Assembly (NCBI GenBank): GCA_937944485.1 | Contig: CALDYU010000005.1 | Coordinates: forward strand, 310,001-374,000 | Direction: 5' to 3' | Length of the DNA stretch: 64,000 nt | Source: an uncultured Flavobacteriaceae bacterium | GTDB taxonomy: Bacteria; Bacteroidota; Bacteroidia; Flavobacteriales; Flavobacteriaceae | Shown here: piece by piece, positions 37,201 through 46,506 of the stretch | Layout of the letters: each line of letters begins with the position of its first letter | How positions within the stretch are numbered: the stretch's first letter is position 1 | Program-made: the position numbers and the translations under genes | The notes under the pieces: model-generated | Told to the model about the DNA's origin: nothing | The model's input: only the letters and a program-made list of their open reading frames with translations | The model's database searches: none

Positions 37201-38247
37201 TTATCTTCTTACGCGCTGCTTTTGCAAAACGTTTTCGGTAAGTTCGGCATATTCTTCTCTATTTTTAAATATTTGAATTGCCGCAAAAACAGCTTCTTTA
37301 AACGAACTGCTATCTGCATTGTTCTTTCCGGCAATTTCATATGCCGTACCATGATCTGGAGAGGTTCGTACTTTATTCAGGCCTGCCGTATAGTTTACAC
37401 CGTTTCCAAAAGAAAGTGTCTTAAACGGAATCAAGCCTTGATCATGATATGCAGCCAAAATAGCATCGAATTTTTTATACGAATCAGATCCAAAAAACCC
37501 ATCCGCAGCATAAGGACCAAAAACCAAATGCCCTGCATCAGACATTTCTTTAATTACAGGCTTTAAAACCTCTTCATCTTCTTTGCCAATGGTACCATTA
37601 TCTCCGCTATGCGGATTTATTCCTAACATCGCAATTTTAGGTCTTCGAATACCATAGTCTATTTGAAGTGATTTCTCAATAGTACGTACTTTCGTTCGAA
37701 TCAATATAGGGTTGATCGCCTCAGCAACATCCTTAACTGCAACGTGATCAGTTAATAAGCCAACTTTCAGATCATCTGTCACCATGAACATAAGGCTTTC
37801 TCCTTCTAATTCTTCTGCCAAAAAATCAGTATGACCCGGAAAATTAAAATCTTCTGATTGAATATTGTTCTTATTAATAGGTGCCGTAACTAAGGCATCA
37901 ATAGCTCCGTTTTTTAAGGCATCAACCGCTGCTCTAAGTGATTTTATGGCATATTTTCCGGCTTCTTCGGTTGCTTCTCCGAATTGAATTATAGGAATCT
38001 CTTTCCAGACATTGACAACGTTCAATTTTCCATCAAGTGCTTTCGAAACGTCTTGAATGCCATTGTAGTTTATATCAATACCAAGTGCTTTTGCTTGAAA
38101 CCCTATTGTCTTATTAGACGCAAAAAAAATAGGCGTACAAAAATCAAACATTCGACTGTCTTGAAAGGTCTTTAATGCTACTTCACAACCAATTCCATTT
38201 AAGTCTCCAACAGATATGCCCAGCTTAATTTTTGTGTTTTCTTCCAT
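37201..38247 (-). CDS. pdxA: 4-hydroxythreonine-4-phosphate dehydrogenase
   Basis: This protein of about 348 residues (start chosen at ATG 38247 from a longer frame) has the PdxA signature GISVGDLNGIGCEVALK at the start, APINKNNI, FPGHTDFLAE (metal His) and YHDQGLIPFK. It works in pyridoxal phosphate synthesis, oxidising 4-hydroxythreonine phosphate. It lies divergently from ribE, sharing the intergenic region. Confidence 0.96.
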   Translation of the reverse strand: MEENTKIKLGISVGDLNGIGCEVALKTFQDSRMFDFCTPIFFASNKTIGFQAKALGIDINYNGIQDVSKALDGKLNVVNVWKEIPIIQFGEATEEAGKYAIKSLRAAVDALKNGAIDALVTAPINKNNIQSEDFNFPGHTDFLAEELEGESLMFMVTDDLKVGLLTDHVAVKDVAEAINPILIRTKVRTIEKSLQIDYGIRRPKIAMLGINPHSGDNGTIGKEDEEVLKPVIKEMSDAGHLVFGPYAADGFFGSDSYKKFDAILAAYHDQGLIPFKTLSFGNGVNYTAGLNKVRTSPDHGTAYEIAGKNNADSSSFKEAVFAAIQIFKNREEYAELTENVLQKQRVRR

Positions 38248-38256
38248 GATATGCTG

Positions 38257-38264
38257 TACCTTTG
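38257..38264 (+). promoter_or_regulatory. -7 promoter element of ribE
   Basis: TACCTTTG is an exact match to TAnnTTTG, 43 nt before the ribE start codon; a TTG lies upstream at a slightly long distance (22 nt). Confidence 0.5.
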
Positions 38265-38307
38265 TATCGCTTTTTGAAAGTACAAAACTAGACAATATAA
38301 ACGGAAG

Positions 38308-38895
38308 ATGTTTACTGGAATAATTGAAACTTTAGGGGAAGTCACTAAATTAGAAAAAGAAGGGGGTAATCTACATATTACTGTCACTTCAATGCTATCA
38401 AACTCCTTAAAAATTGACCAAAGCTTAGCACATAATGGGGTCTGTTTAACGGTCGTTTCTTTAGAAGAAGATTCTTATACAGTAACCGCAATAGAAGAAA
38501 CTTTACTAAAAACAAATCTTGGAAATCTACAAGTTGGCGATCTTATAAATTTAGAACGCGCCATGATCTTAGGAAGTCGTTTAGACGGTCATATCGTTCA
38601 AGGCCATATAGATCAAACTGGAATTTGTACCTCAGTAGTAGAAAGAAATGGAAGTTGGATTGTTTCGTTTGAATATGATGCTACTCTTGGAAACCCAACC
38701 ATTGAAAAAGGTTCTATAACCATTGACGGTACCAGCTTAACTGTTGTTGATTCTGGCAAAAACACCTTTAGCGTCGCCATTATTCCTTATACCTATGAAA
38801 ATACTAGGTTCAGTTCTTATACCAAAGGAACCATTGTGAATCTCGAATTTGATGTTATCGGAAAATATGTCGCAAAATTGATGCAGCAACAATAG
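38308..38895 (+). CDS. ribE: Riboflavin synthase (alpha chain)
   Basis: This 195-residue protein shows the lumazine-binding repeat twice: MFTGIIETLGEV with SLAHNGVCLTVVSL in the first half, and GHIVQGHIDQTG with GSITIDGTSLTVVD in the second. It joins two lumazine molecules to make riboflavin. A short hairpin follows the gene. Confidence 0.97.
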   Translation: MFTGIIETLGEVTKLEKEGGNLHITVTSMLSNSLKIDQSLAHNGVCLTVVSLEEDSYTVTAIEETLLKTNLGNLQVGDLINLERAMILGSRLDGHIVQGHIDQTGICTSVVERNGSWIVSFEYDATLGNPTIEKGSITIDGTSLTVVDSGKNTFSVAIIPYTYENTRFSSYTKGTIVNLEFDVIGKYVAKLMQQQ

Positions 38896-38958
38896 ATTTT
38901 ATTGCATAACTATTGAACTAATGTCTATGCTGTAAGTTTTCATAAAGAAGTATATTCC

Positions 38959-38986
38959 AATCCCTTTTCGTGAGGGGATTTGTTTT
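38959..38986 (+). terminator. Hairpin after ribE
   Basis: AATCCC and GGGATT (38975-38980) pair around a 10-nt loop, followed by TGTTTT. A modest terminator candidate. Confidence 0.55.
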
Positions 38987-39047
38987 CAGAATTAAAAATC
39001 CTAATGAAAATACTATTGCCGTTAAAGGGAGGCATTTCACATTTGGA

Positions 39048-40133
39048 CTAAACCTTTATGAAGATCTTCCGTTGATATAATATATAGGCTAGTAGACAGT
39101 AGAATGCAACAACACTAAGGCCATATAACAAGGAGGATAATTGCAACGACATGAAATCATGTGTATAAACTGTATCAAAAAGCCATCCGTGAAGTGATGT
39201 TTCGCCTACTTTAATCATTCCCATTACTTTACTAATAAAACTGGAAAGAAAATAGAGTACTATCGCATTAGCTCCGGCATATCGAAATAGGCTTCCAAAT
39301 TTAATTTGTCTTACGTCCGTTAGGTAATAGATCAATGCTAAAATCAGGTTAGCCCATCCGGCCGTAACCAGAACAAAACTGCTTGTCCAAAGTGCTTTGT
39401 TAATAGGAAAGAATATATGCCAAACATGCCCTATTATTAGCAATGAACCTCCTATTCCAATTAAAATAGTTGCTTTTTTTTCTTGACTAGAAGTCAGGAT
39501 TAAACCTGTGAATATTCCTAAAAGAGAACTTACAATTGACGGTATTGTACTTAATAAGCCTTCAGGGTCATAATCTGGTTTGTAATTATGTGATCCGAAT
39601 ACTTTTACGTCTATCCAGTTCGCTAGATTGTTTGGTGCTCGCTCTAAAGTTGATGCAATTCCTTCTACGGGAACTAGCGTCATAAGTAGCCAATAACCCA
39701 CTAGAAAGAAAACGGCGATCCCAATTAAGACCTTCCAATTAAAATTTAAAAATAGTATCGATGCAAAAAAGAAAACGACACCTATACGCTGTAAAACTCC
39801 TGGAAACCGAATGTCCACAAAGTCTTTAAAAAAAGGAAAACTCAAGGTAAAAGCGCCCAAAAAAAGACCAAGCCCGATTAATTTTAGCGTGCGAATGGCT
39901 ATCTTTTTATAGGTGCCAGACCTTGCCGTTTTATTCTTATAAGCAAAGACTATTGAAGTGCCCACAATAAATAAAAAGAAAGGAAAAACCAAATCTGTAG
40001 GCGTATAGCCATTCCATTCCGCATGAAGCAAGGGAGGGAAAACCGCTGACCAGGTGCCTGGTGTGTTGACCAATATCATCAAGACGATAGTCATCCCTCT
40101 AAATATATCTACGGCTAAGATTCGCTGTTGCAT
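39048..40133 (-). CDS. NagX-like acyltransferase family membrane protein
   Basis: This 361-residue protein begins QQRILAVDIFRGMTIVLMIL, the hallmark R-x-x-x-D-x-x-R-G start of the heparan-alpha-glucosaminide N-acetyltransferase/NagX (DUF1624/DUF5009) family, and has about ten membrane segments. NagX-type proteins may handle N-acetylglucosamine or its transport. It follows the sodium:solute symporter gene by 1 nt, supporting a shared sugar-related role. Confidence 0.88.
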   Translation of the reverse strand: MQQRILAVDIFRGMTIVLMILVNTPGTWSAVFPPLLHAEWNGYTPTDLVFPFFLFIVGTSIVFAYKNKTARSGTYKKIAIRTLKLIGLGLFLGAFTLSFPFFKDFVDIRFPGVLQRIGVVFFFASILFLNFNWKVLIGIAVFFLVGYWLLMTLVPVEGIASTLERAPNNLANWIDVKVFGSHNYKPDYDPEGLLSTIPSIVSSLLGIFTGLILTSSQEKKATILIGIGGSLLIIGHVWHIFFPINKALWTSSFVLVTAGWANLILALIYYLTDVRQIKFGSLFRYAGANAIVLYFLSSFISKVMGMIKVGETSLHGWLFDTVYTHDFMSLQLSSLLYGLSVVAFYCLLAYILYQRKIFIKV

Positions 40134-40134
40134 C

Positions 40135-41946
40135 TTATAAAATATTTTCTTTCATGCGACCCCATGCTTTAATTAGCAGAAATCCTGAAACTACGGCTAT
40201 TCCTGTTAAGACGATGGCCAAAGTTGTTTCACCGTAAATCCAATACCCAGTGGCAAACATAATCGTATAAATAAGAACCACCCCTAAAAGCATGGCTGTA
40301 ATTCCCGAAGGCACACTCCATTTCTCATTCGCATTTACGATTTCAACATTGTCTTCTTTAGCATCATGAACGACTTTAGACCAGCCGGGACCTCCAGGTT
40401 GAATTTTCTTATAAAAATTACGTAGTGTTTCTTTTGATTCAGGTTGCGTAATCAGGGTTACTGTCATCCAAATAGCAGTGGTCACTACCACGACAAAAGG
40501 ATAATTAGCCCACTCAGGAAAAATACCTGTTTCGGCAGCGAAAAGAAAATCTCCTAAATCTGTTGTTGCTAGTAAAATTACTAAAATACCAGAGGCGAAC
40601 ATTGCTGCGATTTCACTCCATGCGTTAATGCGCCACCAAAACCATCGTAAAATAAATACTAAGCCCGTACCAGCACCGAACTTAATTAATAAATCAAATA
40701 CTTCAAAGGCATTCTGAAGCTTAAGCGCTAAAAAGGCACTAAGCACCATAAGTAATACGGTTGAAATTCTACCGACTGCTACCATTTGTTTTTCTGAGGC
40801 ATTCGGATTTATTTGGCGCTTATAAAAATCAAAGACAATATAAGACGACCCCCAATTCAATTGAGTAGAAATAGTACTCATATAAGCTGCGATTAATGAC
40901 GCTAAAACAACCCCAAGCAATCCGCTGGGTAGTTTTGTCAACATCGCTGAGTAAGCCAAATCATGTCCTAGTTTATTTTCTGCAACATCTGGAAAAGCTG
41001 CAGCAATGCTTGCTATATCTGGGTACACCACTAAAGAAGCTAACGCTACCAAAATCCAAGGCCAAGGGCGTAAAGCATAATGCATAATATTAAAGAAGAA
41101 AGTGGCACCAATGGCATGATTTGAATCTTTCGCGGCCAACATTCGCTGGGCGATATATCCTCCTCCACCTGGCTCGGCACCAGGATACCAAGAACTCCAC
41201 CACTGAACAGCTATCGGAATAATAAATAGCGTTATTAAAACTTCTGTATTGTCAAAATCAGGTAAAATAGCTAGTTTGTCAATTACATTTTCATTAGCCA
41301 TCATGGCTTCAAGACCACCTACTTCAGGAATGTTTACCAAATAATAGGCTGCGCCAATGGCGCCTGCCATCGCCACAAAAAATAGTAAAAAATCAGTATA
41401 AACAACACCTCGAAAACCTCCAAGAGCACTAAAAACTACAGTGATTAAGCCTGCGCCAATAACCGTCTCTTCAGGTTCAAGACCCAACATAATACTCCCA
41501 ATTTTTATAGCTGCAAGTGTTACTGAAGCCATTGTAATTATATTAAACAAAGCCCCGAGATATACCGCTCGAAACTTTCTTAAAAAACTTGCAGGTTTTC
41601 CACCGTAACGCATTTCATAAAATTCTAAGTCCGTATTGACATTCGATTTTCGCCATAACTTGGCATATACAAATACAGTAAGCATACCCGTTAATAAAAA
41701 GCACCACCATATCCAATTACCTGATACCCCATTGGTTCTTACAATATCAGTAACTAAATTCGGTGTATCAGTAGAAAAAGTTGTTGCCACCATAGAAAGC
41801 CCTAACAACCACCATGGCATTGTTCGGCCTGAAAGAAAAAATTCAGAAGAGCTTTCTCCCGATTTTTTCGAAACATAAATTCCGATTCCTAAAACAAGTG
41901 AAAAGAATACAATTATAAAACTGTAATCAAGGGTGCTTAATTCCAT
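40135..41946 (-). CDS. Sodium:solute symporter family protein
   Basis: This 603-residue protein has about 13-14 hydrophobic segments and starts LDYSFIIVFFSLVLGIGIYV, then SGRTMPWWLLGLSMVATTFS, which matches the SSS family. It imports a solute with Na+; the neighbouring NagX-like gene suggests an amino sugar, which is inference. A GGFRGVVYTDFLLFF segment is also typical. Confidence 0.92.
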   Translation of the reverse strand: MELSTLDYSFIIVFFSLVLGIGIYVSKKSGESSSEFFLSGRTMPWWLLGLSMVATTFSTDTPNLVTDIVRTNGVSGNWIWWCFLLTGMLTVFVYAKLWRKSNVNTDLEFYEMRYGGKPASFLRKFRAVYLGALFNIITMASVTLAAIKIGSIMLGLEPEETVIGAGLITVVFSALGGFRGVVYTDFLLFFVAMAGAIGAAYYLVNIPEVGGLEAMMANENVIDKLAILPDFDNTEVLITLFIIPIAVQWWSSWYPGAEPGGGGYIAQRMLAAKDSNHAIGATFFFNIMHYALRPWPWILVALASLVVYPDIASIAAAFPDVAENKLGHDLAYSAMLTKLPSGLLGVVLASLIAAYMSTISTQLNWGSSYIVFDFYKRQINPNASEKQMVAVGRISTVLLMVLSAFLALKLQNAFEVFDLLIKFGAGTGLVFILRWFWWRINAWSEIAAMFASGILVILLATTDLGDFLFAAETGIFPEWANYPFVVVVTTAIWMTVTLITQPESKETLRNFYKKIQPGGPGWSKVVHDAKEDNVEIVNANEKWSVPSGITAMLLGVVLIYTIMFATGYWIYGETTLAIVLTGIAVVSGFLLIKAWGRMKENIL

Positions 41947-42023
41947 ATTTTTGGTTATTTCGTTAATCTTTAAAGATAAAATAATTTAGAATACTTTTAC
42001 TTCTTAATAGCTAAACCTTACAT

Positions 42024-42779
42024 GTGATCACAATTGTAGCCAATAATGTTTTGTTAACAACATGGGTATTGGCATTTACGGCTGCTCTGGTAATAGGTCT
42101 CTCAAAAGCTGGAATCAAAGGAATAGCTATAGTCAATGTAACTTTGATGGCTATTGCATTTGATGCAAAGGAATCTACAGGTATCGTAGTTCCTTTACTC
42201 TTATTTGGTGATCTTTTTGCCGTAATTTATTACAATAGGCACACGAAATGGAAATACATAGTACAATTTCTGCCTTGGATGTTATTAGGACTTTTGCTTG
42301 GCATGTTGTTGGGTAATCGTTTAGATGAGGTGACTTTCAAGATTGGTATGGCGGTTATTATTCTAATTAGTGTTGTGATGATGTTTTGGTGGGATAAAAG
42401 AAAATCAAAAAAAGTTCCGAAACATTGGCTTTATGCTGGTGCTGTTGGCACAATAGCTGGTATTACGACAATGATTGGCAATCTTGGAGGAGCCTTTAGT
42501 AATCTTTATTTTTTGGCCATGCGCATTCCGAAAAACGAATTTATAGGCACTGCTGCCTGGTTGTTTTTAATCATTAATACTATAAAATTACCCATACATA
42601 TATTCGAATGGGGAACCATTACAAAGGAGACCTTGATTTTTGATTTAAAACTAATTCCTGGAATTATTTTAGGGATACTCCTTGGAATAAAAATCGTGAA
42701 GCTAATCAGGGAAGATTTTTATAGAAAAATGATTTTGATACTTACTGCTTTAGGTGCTGTTGTAATTCTCTTTAAATAA
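42024..42779 (+). CDS. TauE/SafE family exporter
   Basis: This 251-residue protein starts with GTG (an ATG two bases upstream would meet TGA at once). It has about eight membrane segments and the TauE/SafE pattern (AALVIGLSKAGIKGIAIVNV, then GAVGTIAGITTMIGNLGGAF, a repeated half). The family exports sulfite, sulfoacetate or similar anions. No sulfur genes are nearby, so the substrate is open. Confidence 0.88.
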   Translation: MITIVANNVLLTTWVLAFTAALVIGLSKAGIKGIAIVNVTLMAIAFDAKESTGIVVPLLLFGDLFAVIYYNRHTKWKYIVQFLPWMLLGLLLGMLLGNRLDEVTFKIGMAVIILISVVMMFWWDKRKSKKVPKHWLYAGAVGTIAGITTMIGNLGGAFSNLYFLAMRIPKNEFIGTAAWLFLIINTIKLPIHIFEWGTITKETLIFDLKLIPGIILGILLGIKIVKLIREDFYRKMILILTALGAVVILFK

Positions 42780-42788
42780 GTCAAAAGC

Positions 42789-42819
42789 AAAAAAAAAGCC
42801 CCGAAAATCAGGGCTTTGT
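42789..42819. terminator. Terminator between TauE/SafE gene and small ORF
   Basis: AAAGCCC pairs with GGGCTTT around a 9-nt loop. The T run is strong only on the minus strand (nine T), which suggests that a minus-strand transcript ends here; it may also serve the plus-strand gene. Confidence 0.7.
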
Positions 42820-42956
42820 AACCAACTATAAAAAATTAAAAACCAAACTCGTCTTATAAGGGAACTTAGATCTTAATACAACAAAACGCCTCCAAATTAT
42901 TGTATGTCAGATTTACGGTTTTTAAAGTTAGTTGCTTTAGAGGGTATACATAATGG

Positions 42957-43106
42957 TTAGTGTTTGTATGGCCCTTTTTTTATATATTTTAAAACGCGTC
43001 TATTGTTAATAATTGATGGTGCAATGACATATAATGTTATACAAAATACTACAGTGCTAATTGCAAAAAATATTTCAATAAGAAATGGTAATTCTAAAAA
43101 ATTCAT
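42957..43106 (-). CDS. Possible small membrane protein, 49 aa
   Basis: ATG at 43106 opens a 49-codon frame with a long hydrophobic stretch (FLIEIFFAISTVVFCITLYV) and a basic end (RRVLKYIKKG), a membrane-anchor-like pattern. It is followed, after 137 nt, by a terminator best suited to this strand. No family is recognised, and the about 500-nt gap from 42780 to 43284 holds no other clear gene. Confidence 0.4.
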   Translation of the reverse strand: MNFLELPFLIEIFFAISTVVFCITLYVIAPSIINNRRVLKYIKKGPYKH

Positions 43107-43284
43107 TTGTTCTTTGTCGTATTCTATTTGATTGAAATAACTTATATACTATCTCATTACTTGAACAAACATACTGGGTAGTTGGTAAAAAAAAGAAGGG
43201 CTGCTTTATTTAAATAAAAGTATCGGTGAAATACATATATCATCGATGAAATGCATTAAATGTAAGATTATTCTTACTTTATGT

Positions 43285-44799
43285 TCATTTTAGACATTTC
43301 TTCATGGTGTCAAAAAGAGCTTTTTTATCAAAGGGTTTAACTAAAACATGCTGCATTCCAGCCTTGATACACTCTTCCTTTTTTTCTTGATAGCCATCCG
43401 CCGTAATTCCAATAATGGGAAGTGTACTTATGTTTTTAAACGGAAATTCGCGAATTAGTCTTGTAATTTGTATTCCGTCAAGATTGGGTAGATTAACATC
43501 CATTAAAATCAAATCATAGCTATTATTGATAACCTCCTGAAGCACTAAAGCCCCATCAAAAGCTAAATCAATGATATACTTATTTGAATTTAATAACATT
43601 TTGAATAATGTCGTTTGAACAAGTTCATCATCTTCAACTAACAATATTTTAAATTTCTTTGAATCTGATACCGTTTTTCCAATTTCTATTTTGCTTTTTG
43701 TCTGCTTACTTTCTGAAAATAACTCGTATGTCAATGTAATGTCAAAATAAAAATTGGAGCCCTTATTTAACGTTGATCGCATCTGGATTTTACTACCTAA
43801 TAGTACTAGTAGTTTTTTAACAATAGCCAGCCCTAAGCCAGTTCCTTGTCTATTTTTTGCGTTTGGCGCTCTATAAAAACTATCAAATATGACTTCTTGC
43901 TGTTCTTGCGAAATTCCAGAACCAGTATCTTCAACTTCAAACCTGACATTTACTGTATTAGCCCTCTTCTGATTTACTGAAACGCGCAAGGAAACTCCAC
44001 CTGTTTCAGTAAACTTTATAGCATTATCTAAAAGATTGGTGATAATTTGAAAAAGTCGTAACCGATCTCCTTCCACATAAGCAGGCAACTCTTTATCTAT
44101 GTCAATACTATAGGCTAACCCCGCTTTTTGCGCTTTCGCTTTATAGGTAAATTGAATTAAATCAAGTAGTTTTCGAAGGTCGAATAACTTGTCTTGAATT
44201 TCTATTTTACCCGCATCAATCATTCCAATACTAAGCGTGTCTTCAAGCATTAATCTTAAATTAGAATTAGACGCTTTTAAAAAAGAGAACATTCTAATTT
44301 GCTCGTCTGTCATGCTAGTATCTTCAAGCAAATCAATAATCGCTGTCATACTCGCCATCGGATTGCGGAGTTCATGACTAAAATTTCGAATAAATTGATT
44401 CTTAAAACGCTCACGCTCTTCTAATTCTAAATTCTTAAGAATGGTCAACTCTGATTTGATCACCGATTCATTTCTTTTTTGAGTAATTTCTTGATAAGAA
44501 TTATAATGTGCTGTATAATTCGTTACCATTAAGAGCCAACCCATAGATTCGTGAACGACTCTAATATCTACAATGTACGATTGGTTTTTTATTTGAAGGT
44601 GAATGCAACGAAAGTCTAAGCCTTCAGATAATACACTATCAAAGGGCAGGCTTTCAAAAAAAGGATCAATATCATAAATAAGACTGTCTTTTTCTAAATC
44701 AAAAAGGACATTGTCACTTTCAAGAATTTTTCCTGTGTTATCCACAAGAATATATTGCACATTTTCTTTTTCATATTTTTTACGAAATCCTTCAAGCAT
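43285..44799 (-). CDS. Soluble hybrid histidine kinase with receiver domain
   Basis: This 504-residue protein has an N-terminal PAS-like sensor (about 10-100), a HisKA dimerisation domain with the phosphate-accepting His142 in NFSHELRNP, a HATPase domain (about 210-350, with DNAIKF and GTGLGLAIVKKL) and a C-terminal receiver with Asp434 in LILMDVNLP. No membrane segment is seen, so it senses an internal signal. It starts 8 nt before the end of the upstream GTPase gene, so it is coupled to a Ras-like GTPase operon. Confidence 0.93.
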   Translation of the reverse strand: MLEGFRKKYEKENVQYILVDNTGKILESDNVLFDLEKDSLIYDIDPFFESLPFDSVLSEGLDFRCIHLQIKNQSYIVDIRVVHESMGWLLMVTNYTAHYNSYQEITQKRNESVIKSELTILKNLELEERERFKNQFIRNFSHELRNPMASMTAIIDLLEDTSMTDEQIRMFSFLKASNSNLRLMLEDTLSIGMIDAGKIEIQDKLFDLRKLLDLIQFTYKAKAQKAGLAYSIDIDKELPAYVEGDRLRLFQIITNLLDNAIKFTETGGVSLRVSVNQKRANTVNVRFEVEDTGSGISQEQQEVIFDSFYRAPNAKNRQGTGLGLAIVKKLLVLLGSKIQMRSTLNKGSNFYFDITLTYELFSESKQTKSKIEIGKTVSDSKKFKILLVEDDELVQTTLFKMLLNSNKYIIDLAFDGALVLQEVINNSYDLILMDVNLPNLDGIQITRLIREFPFKNISTLPIIGITADGYQEKKEECIKAGMQHVLVKPFDKKALFDTMKKCLK

Positions 44800-45289
44800 T
44801 GTGAGACAGTAATGTTGCCAATTTCATAAAAAGAAGATTCACGTCAGTTCCTGTTTTAGCACTGGTGATAAAGTCTGCTTCGATGTGATTTTCTGTCAAT
44901 ACCTGTTTCAGTTCTTGAAGATCTACCAAATCACATTTATTGCCTACAACCATCAAAGGCACCTGAGAAATTCTTTCTGATACAATTTTTAAATCCTTTT
45001 GTATGTTCTGAAAAGTTGAAGGTCTAGAAACATCAAAAACAAACACCGCGCCATGCGTACCCAATAAATAGGATTGGCGAACAGCATTTATATCATCGGT
45101 GCCTTCTAAATCCCAAAGAATTAGAGACATCGAATCACCAGCCTTAATTTCTACTACTTTTTTTGTAATATGAACGCCTATGGTTACTTTATAATTGTCA
45201 GAAAATGTATCGGATACAAAACGTCGAATTAGTGATGTTTTGCCAACACCAAAATGCCCCAAAACTATTATTTTTTTAGAGCTTTGCAT
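44792..45289 (-). CDS. Ras-like small GTPase
   Basis: This 165-residue protein has all G-motifs: P-loop GHFGVGKTS (residues 11-19), G3 as WDLEGTD (59-65), NKCD (117-120) and TSAK (142-145). It therefore resembles Rab/Arf/MglA-type GTPases. The position of Ras Gln61 is Thr64, so intrinsic hydrolysis may be slow and need a helper, as in MglA. It overlaps the roadblock-like gene by 14 nt and the kinase gene by 8 nt, forming one operon. Confidence 0.92.
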   Translation of the reverse strand: MQSSKKIIVLGHFGVGKTSLIRRFVSDTFSDNYKVTIGVHITKKVVEIKAGDSMSLILWDLEGTDDINAVRQSYLLGTHGAVFVFDVSRPSTFQNIQKDLKIVSERISQVPLMVVGNKCDLVDLQELKQVLTENHIEADFITSAKTGTDVNLLFMKLATLLSHNA

Positions 45290-46139
45290 GGCCGAAATAT
45301 TTTGCCATCTCTCTTTCTATTCTTCGTTTTCCGGTAGGTTGAATACTTTTTTTAGCATTTTTAGTTTCGAAAACAAGATCTACATTCATAGCCATAAAGC
45401 TATTGTAAAAATCGAAAATAATATCTTGTAATTTGTTTTTAGCACTCGTAACAAAATTTCCTGAAAGTACCACTGCCATATAATGCGTAGCAAAACTCTG
45501 AAGGTGAATGTGATATAGCTCATATTCTATGAGTTCGAGATTTTGGTTTCTTTGATTAAATGCATCTTCTACAAAAGATTTAATCGCCGTAAGCATTCCT
45601 GAAACCATTTCTTCATCCATGGCTTTCGATTTTGCATAGCTTGCTTTAAGCACTCCTGAATCTTTTTCAATCAGCATTACTTGTTCAATTTTTGCAGATG
45701 CAAGATCATTGAGCATTAACTCTTCTTCTTTCTTGCCTGAGAAAAAAGATTTAAGCTTTCGTTTTCCAAGTGAGAAGAAGCTCAGCTGACTATTCATTTT
45801 ATCAGTAAGCAGCTTCATCTCTTGTGCCACATACTTTTTGATCATTTTACCCAGAATGGGATACAACGCATCAACAACAATATCTTTATTGTTTTCAATT
45901 TCTTTTCGTAAGGTTTCTGTAATCGTTGGCCCTAAAGTATCGGGCATGCTTTTTTTGAATTCTTCAAGCTGGTATGCTATAATCGGATCGACTTTTTCAG
46001 ATAACTTTTCACGCTCTTGAATTGTTTTCTCCAGCAATTCAACCCGTTCTGAAATTCGTTCTTCAAACTTGTGCCCGTCTTCGAACAGAATATCCTTTAA
46101 GATATCTATTTTATCCTGTTCTTTCATTTTAGGGAACAT
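45276..46139 (-). CDS. Roadblock-like regulatory protein (possible GTPase partner)
   Basis: This 287-residue protein has an N-terminal helical and charged part (about 1-140) and a C-terminal region beginning KIEQVMLIEKDSGVLKASY that follows the roadblock/longin pattern: strand, helix (DEEMVSGMLTAIKSFVEDAF), then strands ending in YMAVVLSG. Roadblock proteins such as MglB act on Ras-like GTPases; the adjacent gene is one, so this is probably its regulator. The fold assignment is inference from pattern. Confidence 0.75.
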   Translation of the reverse strand: MFPKMKEQDKIDILKDILFEDGHKFEERISERVELLEKTIQEREKLSEKVDPIIAYQLEEFKKSMPDTLGPTITETLRKEIENNKDIVVDALYPILGKMIKKYVAQEMKLLTDKMNSQLSFFSLGKRKLKSFFSGKKEEELMLNDLASAKIEQVMLIEKDSGVLKASYAKSKAMDEEMVSGMLTAIKSFVEDAFNQRNQNLELIEYELYHIHLQSFATHYMAVVLSGNFVTSAKNKLQDIIFDFYNSFMAMNVDLVFETKNAKKSIQPTGKRRIEREMAKYFGHAKL

Positions 46140-46146
46140 AATTGAT

Positions 46147-46506
46147 TTATTTTGAACTTATTTTTTCGCCAAGCTCCATTAGCAATTTACCAAGTAATTT
46201 TTTGTCAACAGCTCCTTTTTCCAATTTATCTAATTTGTTCTCAAGGTTGTTTTCTAAATCATTAATTCTAACATCTAAGTCAGCGGTAACACTATCGATT
46301 GAATTATGTAGATCGGCTTTTATTTCTTCTATAAGATCTTCTAAAACCTGTTTTTTATTTAGAATATCTTTTTTAAGTACTTCAAATTCAGCATCATAAT
46401 TTTGCAGCGTTTCCCCTAAAATGAGGTTTTTGATAACATCAATTTTCGAGACTGAACTTTCAATCTTATCTTCTAATTTGAACATTGTTTCGTTGTTCTT
46501 CGCCAT
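46147..46506 (-). CDS. Coiled-coil protein of the GTPase operon
   Basis: This protein of about 119 residues (start chosen at the ATG 46506; the open frame extends upstream to 46728) has a clear coiled-coil run with heptads in SVTADLDVRINDLENNLENK, plus an earlier helical part. No enzymatic domain is seen; it could serve as an assembly or membrane-scaffold factor. It lies 7 nt before the roadblock-like gene and is the first gene of the operon. Confidence 0.75.
   Translation of the reverse strand: MAKNNETMFKLEDKIESSVSKIDVIKNLILGETLQNYDAEFEVLKKDILNKKQVLEDLIEEIKADLHNSIDSVTADLDVRINDLENNLENKLDKLEKGAVDKKLLGKLLMELGEKISSK

Noticed and set aside
42022..42024. ATG at 42022 as the start of the TauE/SafE gene
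   Set aside because: It is followed at once by TGA in its frame; the GTG at 42024 opens the real frame.
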